From positions 3,841,001 to 3,905,000 of the forward strand of contig NZ_CP060202.1 in assembly GCF_014250515.1 (NCBI RefSeq): a DNA stretch of 64,000 nt. Direction: 5' to 3'. The translations under genes and the position numbers were made by a program. Shown here piece by piece: positions 33,619 to 42,395 of the stretch (positions are counted from its first letter, which is position 1; each line of letters opens with the position of its first letter). The notes beneath the pieces are model-generated. The model was not told the origin of the DNA. It saw only the letters and a program-made list of their open reading frames with translations, and did no database searches. Source of the DNA: Hymenobacter sediminicola (GTDB lineage Bacteria > Bacteroidota > Bacteroidia > Cytophagales > Hymenobacteraceae).

Positions 33619-35457
33619 TTATCGTTTGCGGATAAATTGTTCGGCTGGCCCTTGGAGCCAGTTTTCCCAGCGTTTGCGCCAGGGCGCAATGTCGCCGCGC
33701 AGGTATTTCTCAATCATCAGAGAAGCCAATGGGGCCGCCGATGAGCCGCCGAAACCGGCATTTTCGATGAACACAACAATGGCAATCTTGGGGTCTTCGG
33801 CCGGGGCAAAAGCCGCGAAGGTGGCGTGGTCGGCACCGTGACGGTTCTGTACTGTGCCGGTTTTGCCCGCCACCGAAATGCCTACGTCCAGCAAAGACGC
33901 GTTGCTGCCGGTGCCGCCGCGGCCATCTACCACCTGCTGCATGCCCGGGATAATCGTTTCGAAATACTTCGGGTCTACCACCGTCACATGCCGTTCCCGG
34001 AATTGTGGCAGCGGCCCGCCGCTCCCGATTCCCTTCACGAAATGAGGCGTGTAGTAATAGCCGCGGTTGGCAATGGTTGCCATGACGTTGGCCATCTGTA
34101 GGCCGGTAATGCCCATTTCGCCCTGCCCAATGGACAGCGAATAGATGGTCCGAAAGTTCCAGCGGTGAAATCCGTAGGCCTTATCGTAGAAGTCTGATGT
34201 TGGAATCAGACCCTTTTTCTCCTGCGAAATATCGACGCCCAGCTTTTCGCCCAGCCCGAAGGTCATCACCTGCCGCCGCCACTCACTGTAGCCTAGTCGG
34301 GCATCCTCGAAGCGGTTGGTGGAACGCCCGCGCAGTACAGCCGTGCGCATCACCTGGTAGAAATAGGGGTTACAGCTGTTTTTGATGGCAATACTGACGT
34401 TGTAGGGGTGCTCGTGGCGGTGGGTGCAGCGCACTAGCTTCCAGTTGCAGTCGAAGCTGGTCTGGGGCGTCACGACGCCCATTTGCAGCGCCACCAGTTC
34501 GTTTACCAGCTTAAATACCGAGCCCGGCGGGTAGGTAGCCATCAGCGGGCGGTTGAAGAGCGGCTTGGCCGTGTCCTGGAGTAGTTCCATGTAGCGGTTG
34601 CCCATGCCCTTGCCCGTCAGCACCGACGGCTCGAAGCCCGGCGCCGATACCATGGCCAGGATTTCGCCGGTTTTGGGGTCGAGGGCTACGATGGAGCCGC
34701 GCTTGTTGCGCATCAGCATCTCACCGTATTTCTGCAGTTCAATGTCGATACTGGTGTGCAAATCCTGCCCGGCCACCGACAGCGTATCGTATTCGCCGTC
34801 GCGGAACGAGCCTTTCTCAATGCCGCGCACATTCACCATACGGTACTGCACGCCGCGCTTGCCCATCAACTGCTGCTCGTAGAAGGATTCCAGCCCCGAA
34901 ATACCCAAAAAGTCGCCCGGCAGATACTTGGCATACTTCTCCTTCTCCAGGAAAGCCGGCGTGATGGCGCCTACATAACCCAGCGCGTGGGCCATGTTCT
35001 CGGTGCGGTAGGAGCGCGCCATCCGGGCCTTGATACTGAAGCCGGGAAAGTCGATGAGGTTGTCCTGGATGGCAGCCAACTCGGGCGTGCTCAGGTTCTG
35101 GACCAGCGGCGAGGCCTTGACGCGGGAGTAAGCACGGGCCATTTTCAACGATTCACGCACTTCTTCCAGCGGCAATTGCAGCAGCTGGCAGAAGCGCACC
35201 GTATCGAGCTGCTTTACTTCGCGCGGCACCACCATCAGGTCGTAGACGGGCGTGTTCTGCACCAGCAACTGGCCTTTGCGGTCATAGATCAGGCCCCGAT
35301 AGGGCACCTGCACGATGCGCTGCAGCGTGTTGCGGTCGGCGGCCAGTTTGTAGCTGCCGTCGAGCACCTGAATGTAGAAAAGCCGGGCTCCGAAGGTGAG
35401 AGCTACAGCCAGAAAAATAGCCGCCACCACAAACCGGCGTCCTTCGAGATATTGCAA
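33619..35457 (-). CDS. mrdA: Penicillin-binding protein 2
   Basis: 612 residues. Class B PBP (transpeptidase) of the elongasome. N-terminal anchor FVVAAIFLAVALTFGARLF, a pedestal domain (about 40-230), then a transpeptidase domain with the S-x-x-K serine Ser313 in PPGSVFK, the S-x-N motif in KNSCNPYFYQ, and KTG in SVAGKTGTVQN. The start is TTG (MQYLEGRRFVV); no ATG fits. It has its own promoter (TACCTTTG at 35506-35513) although the gene follows mreD in the same direction. Confidence 0.95.
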   Translation of the reverse strand: MQYLEGRRFVVAAIFLAVALTFGARLFYIQVLDGSYKLAADRNTLQRIVQVPYRGLIYDRKGQLLVQNTPVYDLMVVPREVKQLDTVRFCQLLQLPLEEVRESLKMARAYSRVKASPLVQNLSTPELAAIQDNLIDFPGFSIKARMARSYRTENMAHALGYVGAITPAFLEKEKYAKYLPGDFLGISGLESFYEQQLMGKRGVQYRMVNVRGIEKGSFRDGEYDTLSVAGQDLHTSIDIELQKYGEMLMRNKRGSIVALDPKTGEILAMVSAPGFEPSVLTGKGMGNRYMELLQDTAKPLFNRPLMATYPPGSVFKLVNELVALQMGVVTPQTSFDCNWKLVRCTHRHEHPYNVSIAIKNSCNPYFYQVMRTAVLRGRSTNRFEDARLGYSEWRRQVMTFGLGEKLGVDISQEKKGLIPTSDFYDKAYGFHRWNFRTIYSLSIGQGEMGITGLQMANVMATIANRGYYYTPHFVKGIGSGGPLPQFRERHVTVVDPKYFETIIPGMQQVVDGRGGTGSNASLLDVGISVAGKTGTVQNRHGADHATFAAFAPAEDPKIAIVVFIENAGFGGSSAAPLASLMIEKYLRGDIAPWRKRWENWLQGPAEQFIRKR

Positions 35458-35505
35458 AGCGTGTGTTCTGAAAGAAAAGCACTTGCGGCCCTACGGCCGG
35501 ATTCA

Positions 35506-35513
35506 CAAAGGTA
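35506..35513 (-). promoter_or_regulatory. -7 element TACCTTTG upstream of PBP2
   Basis: Exact TAnnTTTG match on the minus strand, about 50 bases before the PBP2 start, suggesting that PBP2-rodA can be transcribed separately from mreBCD. Confidence 0.5.
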
Positions 35514-35582
35514 CGGCCCGGCAGTCTTACTACCAGCTATATAGCCGCGCTATCCGGAAGCGGTTTCCAGGACGGTCGGTGC

Positions 35583-36110
35583 CTAGCGGTTCCGTCTTTT
35601 GGTGGGGAAGAAAATGAGCTGGATAATCAGCAGCGTGAGCCCTGTGAATAGCGTGCTGACCACAATCTTGACCAGCGTAAGTCCAAACGCCTGAAAGCTG
35701 CCCAGCTCCAGCAGAAAAAATGCGGTGTGGTGCAGCCCGATCAGCAGCGCCATGTATACCACAAACCACTGCCCGCCCATCTGGTGCACGTTCACCGAGT
35801 CCTGGGTTTCGTAGCCGTCGCGCGGCGTGAGCAGGCGCAACACCCACGGCCGCAGGTAGCAGAGCAGCACGGCCGCAGCCGCGTGTACACCGCCCGTGTC
35901 GTAAAAAATATCCATCAGCAGGCCCGTCACGAAGCCCAGCACCAGCTGCAGCACAATGGGCGTGCCGATGGGCAGAAACAGCAAAAAGCCGAGGTAAAAA
36001 AAGCACCAGCCAAGATCAAACAGGGCCAGCTTACTCACCAGGAGCATGTGCACGGCCATGTAGAACACAAAGCGCAGCAGCTGAATCAGCAGCATTCCTA
36101 CTCCTTTCAT
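35583..36110 (-). CDS. mreD: Rod shape-determining protein MreD
   Basis: 175-residue polytopic inner-membrane protein with about five helices, matching MreD in size and position. The ATG overlaps the mreC stop by 4 bases (ATGA), so translation is probably coupled. Sequence conservation in MreD is low; context is the strongest evidence. A loop of about 30 residues (TPRDGYETQDSVNVHQM) lies between helices. Confidence 0.9.
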   Translation of the reverse strand: MKGVGMLLIQLLRFVFYMAVHMLLVSKLALFDLGWCFFYLGFLLFLPIGTPIVLQLVLGFVTGLLMDIFYDTGGVHAAAAVLLCYLRPWVLRLLTPRDGYETQDSVNVHQMGGQWFVVYMALLIGLHHTAFFLLELGSFQAFGLTLVKIVVSTLFTGLTLLIIQLIFFPTKRRNR

Positions 36111-37033
36111 GGCCGCTCCTCCCCTTCTGGCTTCATGCCGGCTTTTGCTTCCAGCGTGTCGCGCTCCACTTTCGGGCGCGGATTCACAACGTACACGTAA
36201 GTCAGTTTTGAGAAGTCGACGGACAGCCGCACCCGCACCGTCCAGAAGTTCTTGTCGGCTTCCTTCACAAACGAGTCAATGGTACCGATGATGACGCCCT
36301 CCGGAAACAGTGCGTTGTAGCCCGAAGTAACAATGGTGTCGCCGCGCACGAGTTTGTTCTGACGCGGAATGTAGTCGAGCAGTGCGTGCGTGAAATCGTC
36401 GCCGGGCCACTTAATACTGCCGAAAGTGCCGTCGCGCTTGATCTTGGCCGATATCGACGTTTTGGAGTGCAGAATCGACGTGACGGTGGAGTAATGCTCG
36501 CTGGCCACTTTCACCCGGCCTACCACACCTGCTGCCGCCAGCACGCCCATACCCGGCCGGATACCCTGTTGGGTGCCAACATTCAGCGTGAGGTAGTTAT
36601 CCACACGTCGCAGTGAGTTATTCACAACCCGCGCCGCAATGAGCGGATAATCCGGGTCGCGGGTAGGCAGCGTGCGCAGGCCTAGCAGCAGTGAATCGGG
36701 GTGCGGGAGGCGAGCCATACGGGCCCGCGACGTGCTATCCTGAGGCACGGGTAGGCTGTCAGCCTCGCGGCGGCTTAGGTCGGCGCGGTAAAGCTGCTGG
36801 CGTAGCAGGGCATTCTCCTGCACCAGTCCTTGATTGATACTTACGAGACGGAAGTAGTCGAATATCTGCGTCCGCACGTCCAGAATCTGGCCTACGTAAG
36901 CATTCGATGAGTTGAAAAATGCTGCCCGCTGATAGGTGCTGTTGCGCACCAGCAAGTACAAGCTCGCCACTTCCAGCAACGCAAACACGAGCATACCCCG
37001 GTAGCGAAACAGAAAAGCGAAGAGGTTACTCAT
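36107..37033 (-). CDS. mreC: Rod shape-determining protein MreC
   Basis: 308 residues. N-terminal transmembrane helix (GMLVFALLEVASLYLLV), a coiled coil (about 55-100), then the periplasmic beta-barrel domains with ARVVNNSLRRVDNYLTLNVG and VLAAAGVVGRVKVASEHYST, typical of MreC. It links MreB, MreD and PBP2 in lateral wall growth. Transcribed after mreB, from which it is separated by a large perfect inverted repeat. Confidence 0.95.
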   Translation of the reverse strand: MSNLFAFLFRYRGMLVFALLEVASLYLLVRNSTYQRAAFFNSSNAYVGQILDVRTQIFDYFRLVSINQGLVQENALLRQQLYRADLSRREADSLPVPQDSTSRARMARLPHPDSLLLGLRTLPTRDPDYPLIAARVVNNSLRRVDNYLTLNVGTQQGIRPGMGVLAAAGVVGRVKVASEHYSTVTSILHSKTSISAKIKRDGTFGSIKWPGDDFTHALLDYIPRQNKLVRGDTIVTSGYNALFPEGVIIGTIDSFVKEADKNFWTVRVRLSVDFSKLTYVYVVNPRPKVERDTLEAKAGMKPEGEERP

Positions 37034-37046
37034 GAATCAAATACGC

Positions 37047-37117
37047 ATGAGGAACGAACAGGAGGAACAGAGAACCGGCCGTTGCGAAATTCTCTGTTCC
37101 TCCTGTTCGTTCCTCAT
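37047..37117. repeat. Perfect 28-bp-arm inverted repeat between mreB and mreC
   Basis: Arms 37047-37074 and 37090-37117 are perfect inverted copies with a 15-base loop. The arm contains GAACAGGAGGAACAGAG. It lies 4 bases after the mreB stop and 13 bases before the mreC start (reading the minus strand). No T-run follows on that strand, so it does not look like a plain terminator. Confidence 0.85.
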
Positions 37118-37121
37118 TAGA

Positions 37122-38147
37122 TTACGTCAGCAGAACGCTGCGGAAGGCCTGAATATTCTTGATGGCGGCACCCGTACCGCGCACTACCGCCCGCAAAGGG
37201 TCTTCGGCAATGTGAATGGGCAGCTTGGTTTTGGCGGCCAGCCGCTTGTCGAGGCCCCGCAGCAGCGCGCCGCCACCAGTCAGGTGAATACCATTTTCGT
37301 AGATATCGGCCGACAGCTCGGGCGGCGAGATTTCCAGCGCTTTCAGTACGGCTTCCTCAATCTTGGCCACCGACTTGTCGAGGGCAATAGCAATTTCGGA
37401 AGAAGTCACCTTGATAACCTTCGGAATGCCAGTCATCAGGTCGCGGCCACGCACCTCGAAATCGGGCGGCGTTACGTCCAGTTCGGTCAGGGCCGCCCCT
37501 ACTTCAATCTTGATGCGCTCTGCGGAACGCTCCCCGATCAGCAGGTTGTGCTGGCGGCGCATGTAGTCGAGAATGTCCTGGTTGAACACGTCGCCAGCCG
37601 TTTTGATGGACTGGTCGCAGACGATGCCTGACAGGGCAATTACCGCAATTTCGGTGGTACCACCTCCAATGTCGATAATCATCGAGCCCACGGGCTGCTC
37701 CACGTCGATACCGATACCAATGGCCGCGGCCATCGGCTCCTGAATCATCCAAACTTCTTTGGCCCCGGCGTGCTCAGCGGAGTCACGCACAGCGCGCTTC
37801 TCTACTTCCGTAATGCCTGACGGAATGCAGATGACCATGCGGTGCGACGGCTGAAACAGCCGGGTCCGGGTGTCAATCATCTTAATCATGCCCTTAATCA
37901 TCTCCTCGGCGGCATGGAAGTCGGCAATTACGCCGTCTTTGAGGGGGCGAATGGTTTTGATATTGTCGTGGGTCTTTTCGTGCATTTGCTGCGCTTGCCG
38001 GCCCACGGCAATTACTTTGTTGGTTGTACGGTCTTTGGCGATGATGCTCGGCTCGTCCACCACGATTTTATCGTTATGAATAATGAGCGTGTTGGCCGTC
38101 CCCAAGTCAATGGCGATGTCGCTGGTCAGGAAATTAAAGAAACCCAT
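37122..38147 (-). CDS. mreB: Rod shape-determining protein MreB
   Basis: 341 residues, the bacterial actin that organises lateral wall synthesis. Actin-fold ATPase motifs: IAIDLGTANTLI (phosphate 1), MIIDIGGGTTEIAVI (phosphate 2), HLTGGGALLRGLDKRL (adenosine), with EPMAAAIGIG in the connect region. First gene of mreB-mreC-mreD. A TACTTTTG -7 element lies upstream at 38203-38210. Confidence 0.98.
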   Translation of the reverse strand: MGFFNFLTSDIAIDLGTANTLIIHNDKIVVDEPSIIAKDRTTNKVIAVGRQAQQMHEKTHDNIKTIRPLKDGVIADFHAAEEMIKGMIKMIDTRTRLFQPSHRMVICIPSGITEVEKRAVRDSAEHAGAKEVWMIQEPMAAAIGIGIDVEQPVGSMIIDIGGGTTEIAVIALSGIVCDQSIKTAGDVFNQDILDYMRRQHNLLIGERSAERIKIEVGAALTELDVTPPDFEVRGRDLMTGIPKVIKVTSSEIAIALDKSVAKIEEAVLKALEISPPELSADIYENGIHLTGGGALLRGLDKRLAAKTKLPIHIAEDPLRAVVRGTGAAIKNIQAFRSVLLT

Positions 38148-38202
38148 TGATTAGCGGCAGTTTAAAAGAAGGTGCGCGGATGGAGTCCGTGCAAAGTGGG
38201 CG

Positions 38203-38210
38203 CAAAAGTA
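38203..38210 (-). promoter_or_regulatory. -7 element TACTTTTG for mreB
   Basis: Exact TAnnTTTG match on the minus strand 56 bases upstream of the mreB ATG; the same octamer is used before ndk and sodA. No clear -33. Confidence 0.5.
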
Positions 38211-38352
38211 CGGAAGTTTCGGCGAAGCACAGCTGGTATAATCATGGCATGCTTATAGGCTGGCCGAAGGTATTGTGGTCATTGCGAGGCGCAACGAGTA
38301 AAGCAGGCATCTTAGTATAGTATAATTCCGGCTTGGGGCGGAGCTCTGTTAC

Positions 38353-38404
38353 TTTTCAGCAAAAAGCCCCGCCGTCTGCGTACGCCGGGGTTTTTTGCTG
38401 AAAA
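38353..38404 (-). terminator. Strong terminator upstream of mreB
   Basis: TTTTCAGCAAAAAGCCCCG pairs with CGGGGTTTTTTGCTGAAAA around a 14-base loop. It follows the minus-strand small gene at 38448-38651, isolating the mre operon from it. Confidence 0.9.
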
Positions 38405-38447
38405 ATGCGGTAGGGCTTTTGTTCGTTGGATTACGGTGGTGGGCAAA

Positions 38448-38651
38448 CTAGGCTGTTAGCTCCTGCTGGCGCAGTCGGCGCGCCCGCCGCCAACCCACTA
38501 GCCGACCGACACTCCCCATCAGAAAACCAACCGCCAGCAGCGTAAAGCCCAGACGGGCGCTGGCCAGATGCCCGACCCGGATAACGGCCCCACCCAGCAG
38601 CAGTAAGACACCTACTACGTACAAGAGAACTTCCAGACGGCTGGTTTTCAT
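38448..38651 (-). CDS. Small two-helix membrane protein
   Basis: 67 residues: MKTSRLEVLLYVVGVLLLLG begins helix 1, a short loop (RVGHLASARLG) precedes helix 2, and the C-terminus is very basic (RRARRLRQQE). The clean ATG, terminator directly after it and two well-formed helices make it credible. No known function. It follows purH by 85 bases in the same direction. Confidence 0.6.
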   Translation of the reverse strand: MKTSRLEVLLYVVGVLLLLGGAVIRVGHLASARLGFTLLAVGFLMGSVGRLVGWRRARRLRQQELTA

Positions 38652-38736
38652 AGGCTAAGTGGTTGATGGCGGAGCAACAGTCAAGTTTAGCAATAAAACT
38701 CTCTTCTACTACACCCGCTGCCCAGCCGCTTCTTGT

Positions 38737-40272
38737 CTAGTGCTTGAAGTGGCGCACTCCGGTCAGGACCATGGCCATGCCCAGGCGGTTGCAGGCGTCA
38801 ATAGAGTCCTGGTCTTTGATGGAACCACCGGGCTGCACCACTGCCCGGATGCCGGCTTCGCCGGCAATTTCCACGCAGTCGGGGAAGGGGAAGAAGGCAT
38901 CGGATGCCATAACCGAGCCCTGCAGGTCGAACCCGAAGCTGCGGGCCTTCTCAATGGCCTGGCGCAACGCATCGACGCGTGAGGTCTGACCCACGCCGGA
39001 CGCCAGCAGCTGACCGGCCCGCGCCAGCACAATGGTGTTGCTCTTGGTGTGCTTACACACTTTGAGGGCAAACTCCAGCGCTGCCACCTCATCAGCAGTC
39101 GGGGCCGACTCCGTGACGGTCCGGAACTCAGTGGCGCCTTCTACTACTTTGTCGAAGTCCTGCTCAATCACGCCATTTAGCAGTGTTTTCACCTGTTTAA
39201 CCGGGAAAGCCACCGGCTTCTGGCGCAGCAGGATGCGGTTTTTCTTGCTCTGCAGAATGGGTAATGCTTCAGCTTCAAACTCCGGCGCAATCAGCACCTC
39301 GAAAAACAGCTTGTTCAGCTCTTCTGCTGTAGCCGCATCTACCGGCTTATTCACAATGATGACGCCGCCAAACGCTGATACCGGGTCGCAGGTCAGGGCA
39401 TTTAGGTAGGCAGATTGTAGGGTATCGGCCTGGGCGACGCCACAGGCGTTGGTGTGCTTGAGAATGGCGCAGGCGGCCGGACCGTTGGCATCGAACTCCT
39501 GCATCAACAATACGGCAGCATCCACGTCCACGAGGTTGTTGTAGCTGAGCTGTTTGCCATGCAGCTGATCGAAAAGAGCGTTTAGGTCGCCGTAGAAAGT
39601 GCCGGCCTGGTGCGGGTTTTCGCCGTAGCGCAGAGCAGTGGCGGGCTTCTGGCTTACTTTCAGAGCTGCGCCGCTCAGCTCGGTACCCTGGGCCATGTAC
39701 TGGAAAATCTGGGTGTCATAGTGCGACGTTACCTCGAAGGCGGCGGCCGCGTAGTGGCGGCGGTCCTCCAGGTCGGTGGCGCAGTTTTTCTGCGTCAGCA
39801 ATTCCGTTACGGCCGCGTATTGGTCGCGGCTGCTGACCACCAGCACGTCGCGGAAGTTTTTGGCGGCGGCACGCAGTAGCGAAATACCCCCGATATCAAT
39901 CTTTTCAATAACCTCCTGCTCCGGAGCGTCGGAAGCCACGGTTTCTTCGAATGGGTACAGATCCACGATGACCAAGTCGATGGGCGGAATCTGGTGCTGG
40001 GTGGCCTCGGTTTGGTCGCCGGCCTCGTGGCGGCGCTGCAGAATACCACCGAACACTTTTGGGTGCAGGGTTTTTACGCGGCCGCCAAATACCTCTGGAA
40101 AGCCCGTCAGACTCTCTACAGCCGTTACCTCGGCTCCTTGCTGCTCAATGAACTGCTGCGTGCCGCCAGTGGAATAGATGGTTACGCCGTGGGCTTTCAG
40201 CAACGCGACCAAAGGCTCCAGACGGTCTTTGTAATAGACGGAAACGAGGGCGGAACGAATAGGCTGCGACAT
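38737..40272 (-). CDS. purH: Bifunctional AICAR transformylase / IMP cyclohydrolase
   Basis: 511 residues from the ATG at 40272 (MSQPIRSALVSVYYKDRLEP). It carries out the last two steps of de novo IMP synthesis. N-terminal MGS-like cyclohydrolase domain (IYSTGGTQQF, FGGRVKTLHPKVFGGIL, DLVIVDLYPFEETV) and C-terminal transformylase domain with the catalytic KHTNACG and RYGENPHQ motifs. A 12-residue upstream extension is possible but contains no conserved residues. Confidence 0.97.
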   Translation of the reverse strand: MSQPIRSALVSVYYKDRLEPLVALLKAHGVTIYSTGGTQQFIEQQGAEVTAVESLTGFPEVFGGRVKTLHPKVFGGILQRRHEAGDQTEATQHQIPPIDLVIVDLYPFEETVASDAPEQEVIEKIDIGGISLLRAAAKNFRDVLVVSSRDQYAAVTELLTQKNCATDLEDRRHYAAAAFEVTSHYDTQIFQYMAQGTELSGAALKVSQKPATALRYGENPHQAGTFYGDLNALFDQLHGKQLSYNNLVDVDAAVLLMQEFDANGPAACAILKHTNACGVAQADTLQSAYLNALTCDPVSAFGGVIIVNKPVDAATAEELNKLFFEVLIAPEFEAEALPILQSKKNRILLRQKPVAFPVKQVKTLLNGVIEQDFDKVVEGATEFRTVTESAPTADEVAALEFALKVCKHTKSNTIVLARAGQLLASGVGQTSRVDALRQAIEKARSFGFDLQGSVMASDAFFPFPDCVEIAGEAGIRAVVQPGGSIKDQDSIDACNRLGMAMVLTGVRHFKH

Positions 40273-40307
40273 GGCGACAGGGGTTGGTGAGGGTGTGAAA
40301 TGCGCCA

Positions 40308-40315
40308 CGAAGGTA
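40308..40315 (-). promoter_or_regulatory. -7 element TACCTTCG for purH
   Basis: On the minus strand 36 bases upstream of the purH ATG; same octamer as before aspS, fdx and FKBP gene 4. Confidence 0.45.
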
Positions 40316-40426
40316 GGACGACCAGCGCACCTGCCTATGTTACCGAATTGTTACGTTGCAGAAAAACGGCTGGCAATAACTAGTCCGCCGCAAATGCAGT
40401 ACTAGTAGTATCCAATCTGCCTGACT

Positions 40427-41611
40427 ATGTCTACTGCCTTCTCCTCCACTTCTGCCATCGAGCCGGAGTCGGATATACTTGCTTATGTCCCCCCTGTTAT
40501 ACTTCCCCCCGAGCAAGCGGCGGCAGCGCTAGCGCCGAAGCTACTAGCCCATGCCCCGCATTCCGACCATGATGGCGGCTTTCCAGTACAAGAATTTAGC
40601 TGGCTGCGCGAAACCGGCCTGCTCCGAGCCCCATTGGAAACTCGCAGCGCCAGCCTGACAGCATCTGCCCAGACGTTGAAACTGCTACAGACCCTCAAAC
40701 ACATCGGGCGCGGCAATTTGGCGGTGGGGCGTGTGTACGAAGGCCATGTAAACGCGCTGCAGTTATTGCAGCGTATCGGGCAGCCGGAACAGATTAGCGG
40801 CTGGGTGGCTGATGTCCGCGCTGGTCATTTGTTTGGCGTCTGGAACACGGAAGCGCAGGATGGCGTGAAGCTGGAGCCGCTACCCAACGGGCGCTACCGG
40901 CTGCAGGGCAGCAAAACGTTTGCGTCGGGTGCCGGCCATGTCACGCGCCCGTTGCTGACGGCTGCTTTGCCGGATGGCGGCTGGCAAATGCTCATTCTAC
41001 CAGCCGATACTCAACAGCCGGCGTTGGATTCCAGCTTCTGGCGGCCACTGGGTATGCGGGCTTCGGCCAGCTTCCGCGTTGATTTTTCAGGGTTGGAAAT
41101 CAGTGAAGCAGATTTGCTGGGCCAGCCCGGCGACTATTACCGCCAACCGTGGTTCAGTGGCGGCGCCATTCGGTTTGCGGCCGTGCAGCTGGGTGGAGCA
41201 GAAGCAGTTTTTGACGAAACCCGCCGCTTTCTGCAGGCGCTTGGCCGCACCGATGACCCGTATCAGCGCCAGCGCCTCGGCGAAATGACCCTGCTTATTG
41301 AAAGTGGTGCTCTTTGGCTGCGCGGCGCGGCCGACCATGCTTCCCGCCCCAGCGCTGAGTCGGCGGCCGAAGCCACGGTAGCCTATGCTAATATGGTGCG
41401 AACTGCCATTGAGGACATATGCCTACGGGTATTGCAACTGGCCGAGCGAAGCGTAGGAGCCCGTGGCCTGTTGCAGCCGGAACCATTCGAGCGGCTACAC
41501 CGCGACCTGACGCACTACCTGCGCCAGCCGGCCCCCGATGCCGCGCAAGCCGATGCCGGCCGCTTCGCACTGACCCATACTGCGCCTGCTTATCAGCTTT
41601 GGAATGCATAA
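40427..41611 (+). CDS. Acyl-CoA dehydrogenase-like flavoprotein
   Basis: 394 residues with the acyl-CoA dehydrogenase layout: helical N-terminal domain with an FPVQEFSWLRETGLLRAPL segment, a middle beta domain (LFGVWNTEAQDGVKLEP, LQGSKTFASGAGHVTRPLL), and a C-terminal helical bundle ending in ERLHRDLTHYLRQP. The usual catalytic Glu loop is not recognisable and the C-terminal pattern is closer to DszC/monooxygenase-type members, so oxidation of a thioester is not assured. First gene of a compact cluster; it overlaps the PIG-L gene by 8 bases. Confidence 0.85.
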   Translation: MSTAFSSTSAIEPESDILAYVPPVILPPEQAAAALAPKLLAHAPHSDHDGGFPVQEFSWLRETGLLRAPLETRSASLTASAQTLKLLQTLKHIGRGNLAVGRVYEGHVNALQLLQRIGQPEQISGWVADVRAGHLFGVWNTEAQDGVKLEPLPNGRYRLQGSKTFASGAGHVTRPLLTAALPDGGWQMLILPADTQQPALDSSFWRPLGMRASASFRVDFSGLEISEADLLGQPGDYYRQPWFSGGAIRFAAVQLGGAEAVFDETRRFLQALGRTDDPYQRQRLGEMTLLIESGALWLRGAADHASRPSAESAAEATVAYANMVRTAIEDICLRVLQLAERSVGARGLLQPEPFERLHRDLTHYLRQPAPDAAQADAGRFALTHTAPAYQLWNA

Positions 41612-42353
41612 GTCAGAGCCGCTCGATTTCAATGCGCTGCCGGTACGCTCCCCTGAGTTTGCCGCGACGCTGGGTCCTACTGTAGTTATTGTGCCGCATC
41701 CGGACGATGAAAGCTTAGGGTGCGGCGGTTTGCTGGCATTGCTGGCTCAGGCGGCACAGCCGGTATGGTGTGTGCTGGTAAGCGACGGGACTATGTCGCA
41801 CCCTAACTCTGTAAAGTTTCCGCCAGCCGCCCGGCAGGCGTTGCGCGAAACTGAGTTGCAGGATGCTTTGCAGGAGCTAGGTGTAGGCTCGCACTTGCTG
41901 CAAACGCTTAACCTACCTGATGGGGCCGTGCCGACTTCCGATACGCCGGCTGGCAGTGCGGCAGCAAAGCAACTGCACAACTTTTTGCGCCAAATAGGTG
42001 CTACTACCATTTTGTGCCCCTGGCGCCGCGACCCACACCCTGACCATCGGGCTACCAGCGAGTTGGTACGCGCAGCTTTAGCTCAACTACCGCAGCCGCC
42101 TCGCCTGCTTGAATATGTGGTATGGGCCTGGGAACGCGCCAGCCCGACTGACCTGCCGCATACTGATGAAGCAGTGGGTTGGCGGCTCGATGTGACACCC
42201 GTACTGGCCCGAAAGCAACGTGCCATTGCCGCGCACCGCTCCCAGCTGGCTCCGAGTATTATTGATGATGACCCGGCGGGATTTGTGCTTTCAGCTGGCA
42301 TGTTGGCCCACTTCGCCCAGCCCTATGAGGTGTATCTGGAAGCCAAAATGTAG
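41604..42353 (+). CDS. PIG-L family deacetylase
   Basis: 249 residues. Zinc-dependent de-N-acetylase of the LmbE/PIG-L fold. Motif 1: VVIVPHPDDESLGCGGLLAL with the metal-binding HPDDE; motif 2: RRDPHPDHRATSELV. Relatives deacetylate GlcNAc-containing lipids, mycothiol or bacillithiol precursors. The 8-base overlap with the upstream gene indicates translational coupling, and the methyltransferase gene follows after 42 bases. In some bacteria I recall this domain fused to the methyltransferase. Substrate unknown. Confidence 0.92.
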   Translation: MHKSEPLDFNALPVRSPEFAATLGPTVVIVPHPDDESLGCGGLLALLAQAAQPVWCVLVSDGTMSHPNSVKFPPAARQALRETELQDALQELGVGSHLLQTLNLPDGAVPTSDTPAGSAAAKQLHNFLRQIGATTILCPWRRDPHPDHRATSELVRAALAQLPQPPRLLEYVVWAWERASPTDLPHTDEAVGWRLDVTPVLARKQRAIAAHRSQLAPSIIDDDPAGFVLSAGMLAHFAQPYEVYLEAKM

Positions 42354-42395
42354 CCTGCTTTGCCGCAATTTGAACTCTGCCCTTTTCCACGCTCC

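Noticed and set aside
38277..38300. Sequence GTCATTGCGAGGCGCAACGA upstream of mreB, similar to dispersed bacterial repeats
   Set aside because: Single short copy without an inverted partner in the window; not enough to call a repeat element.
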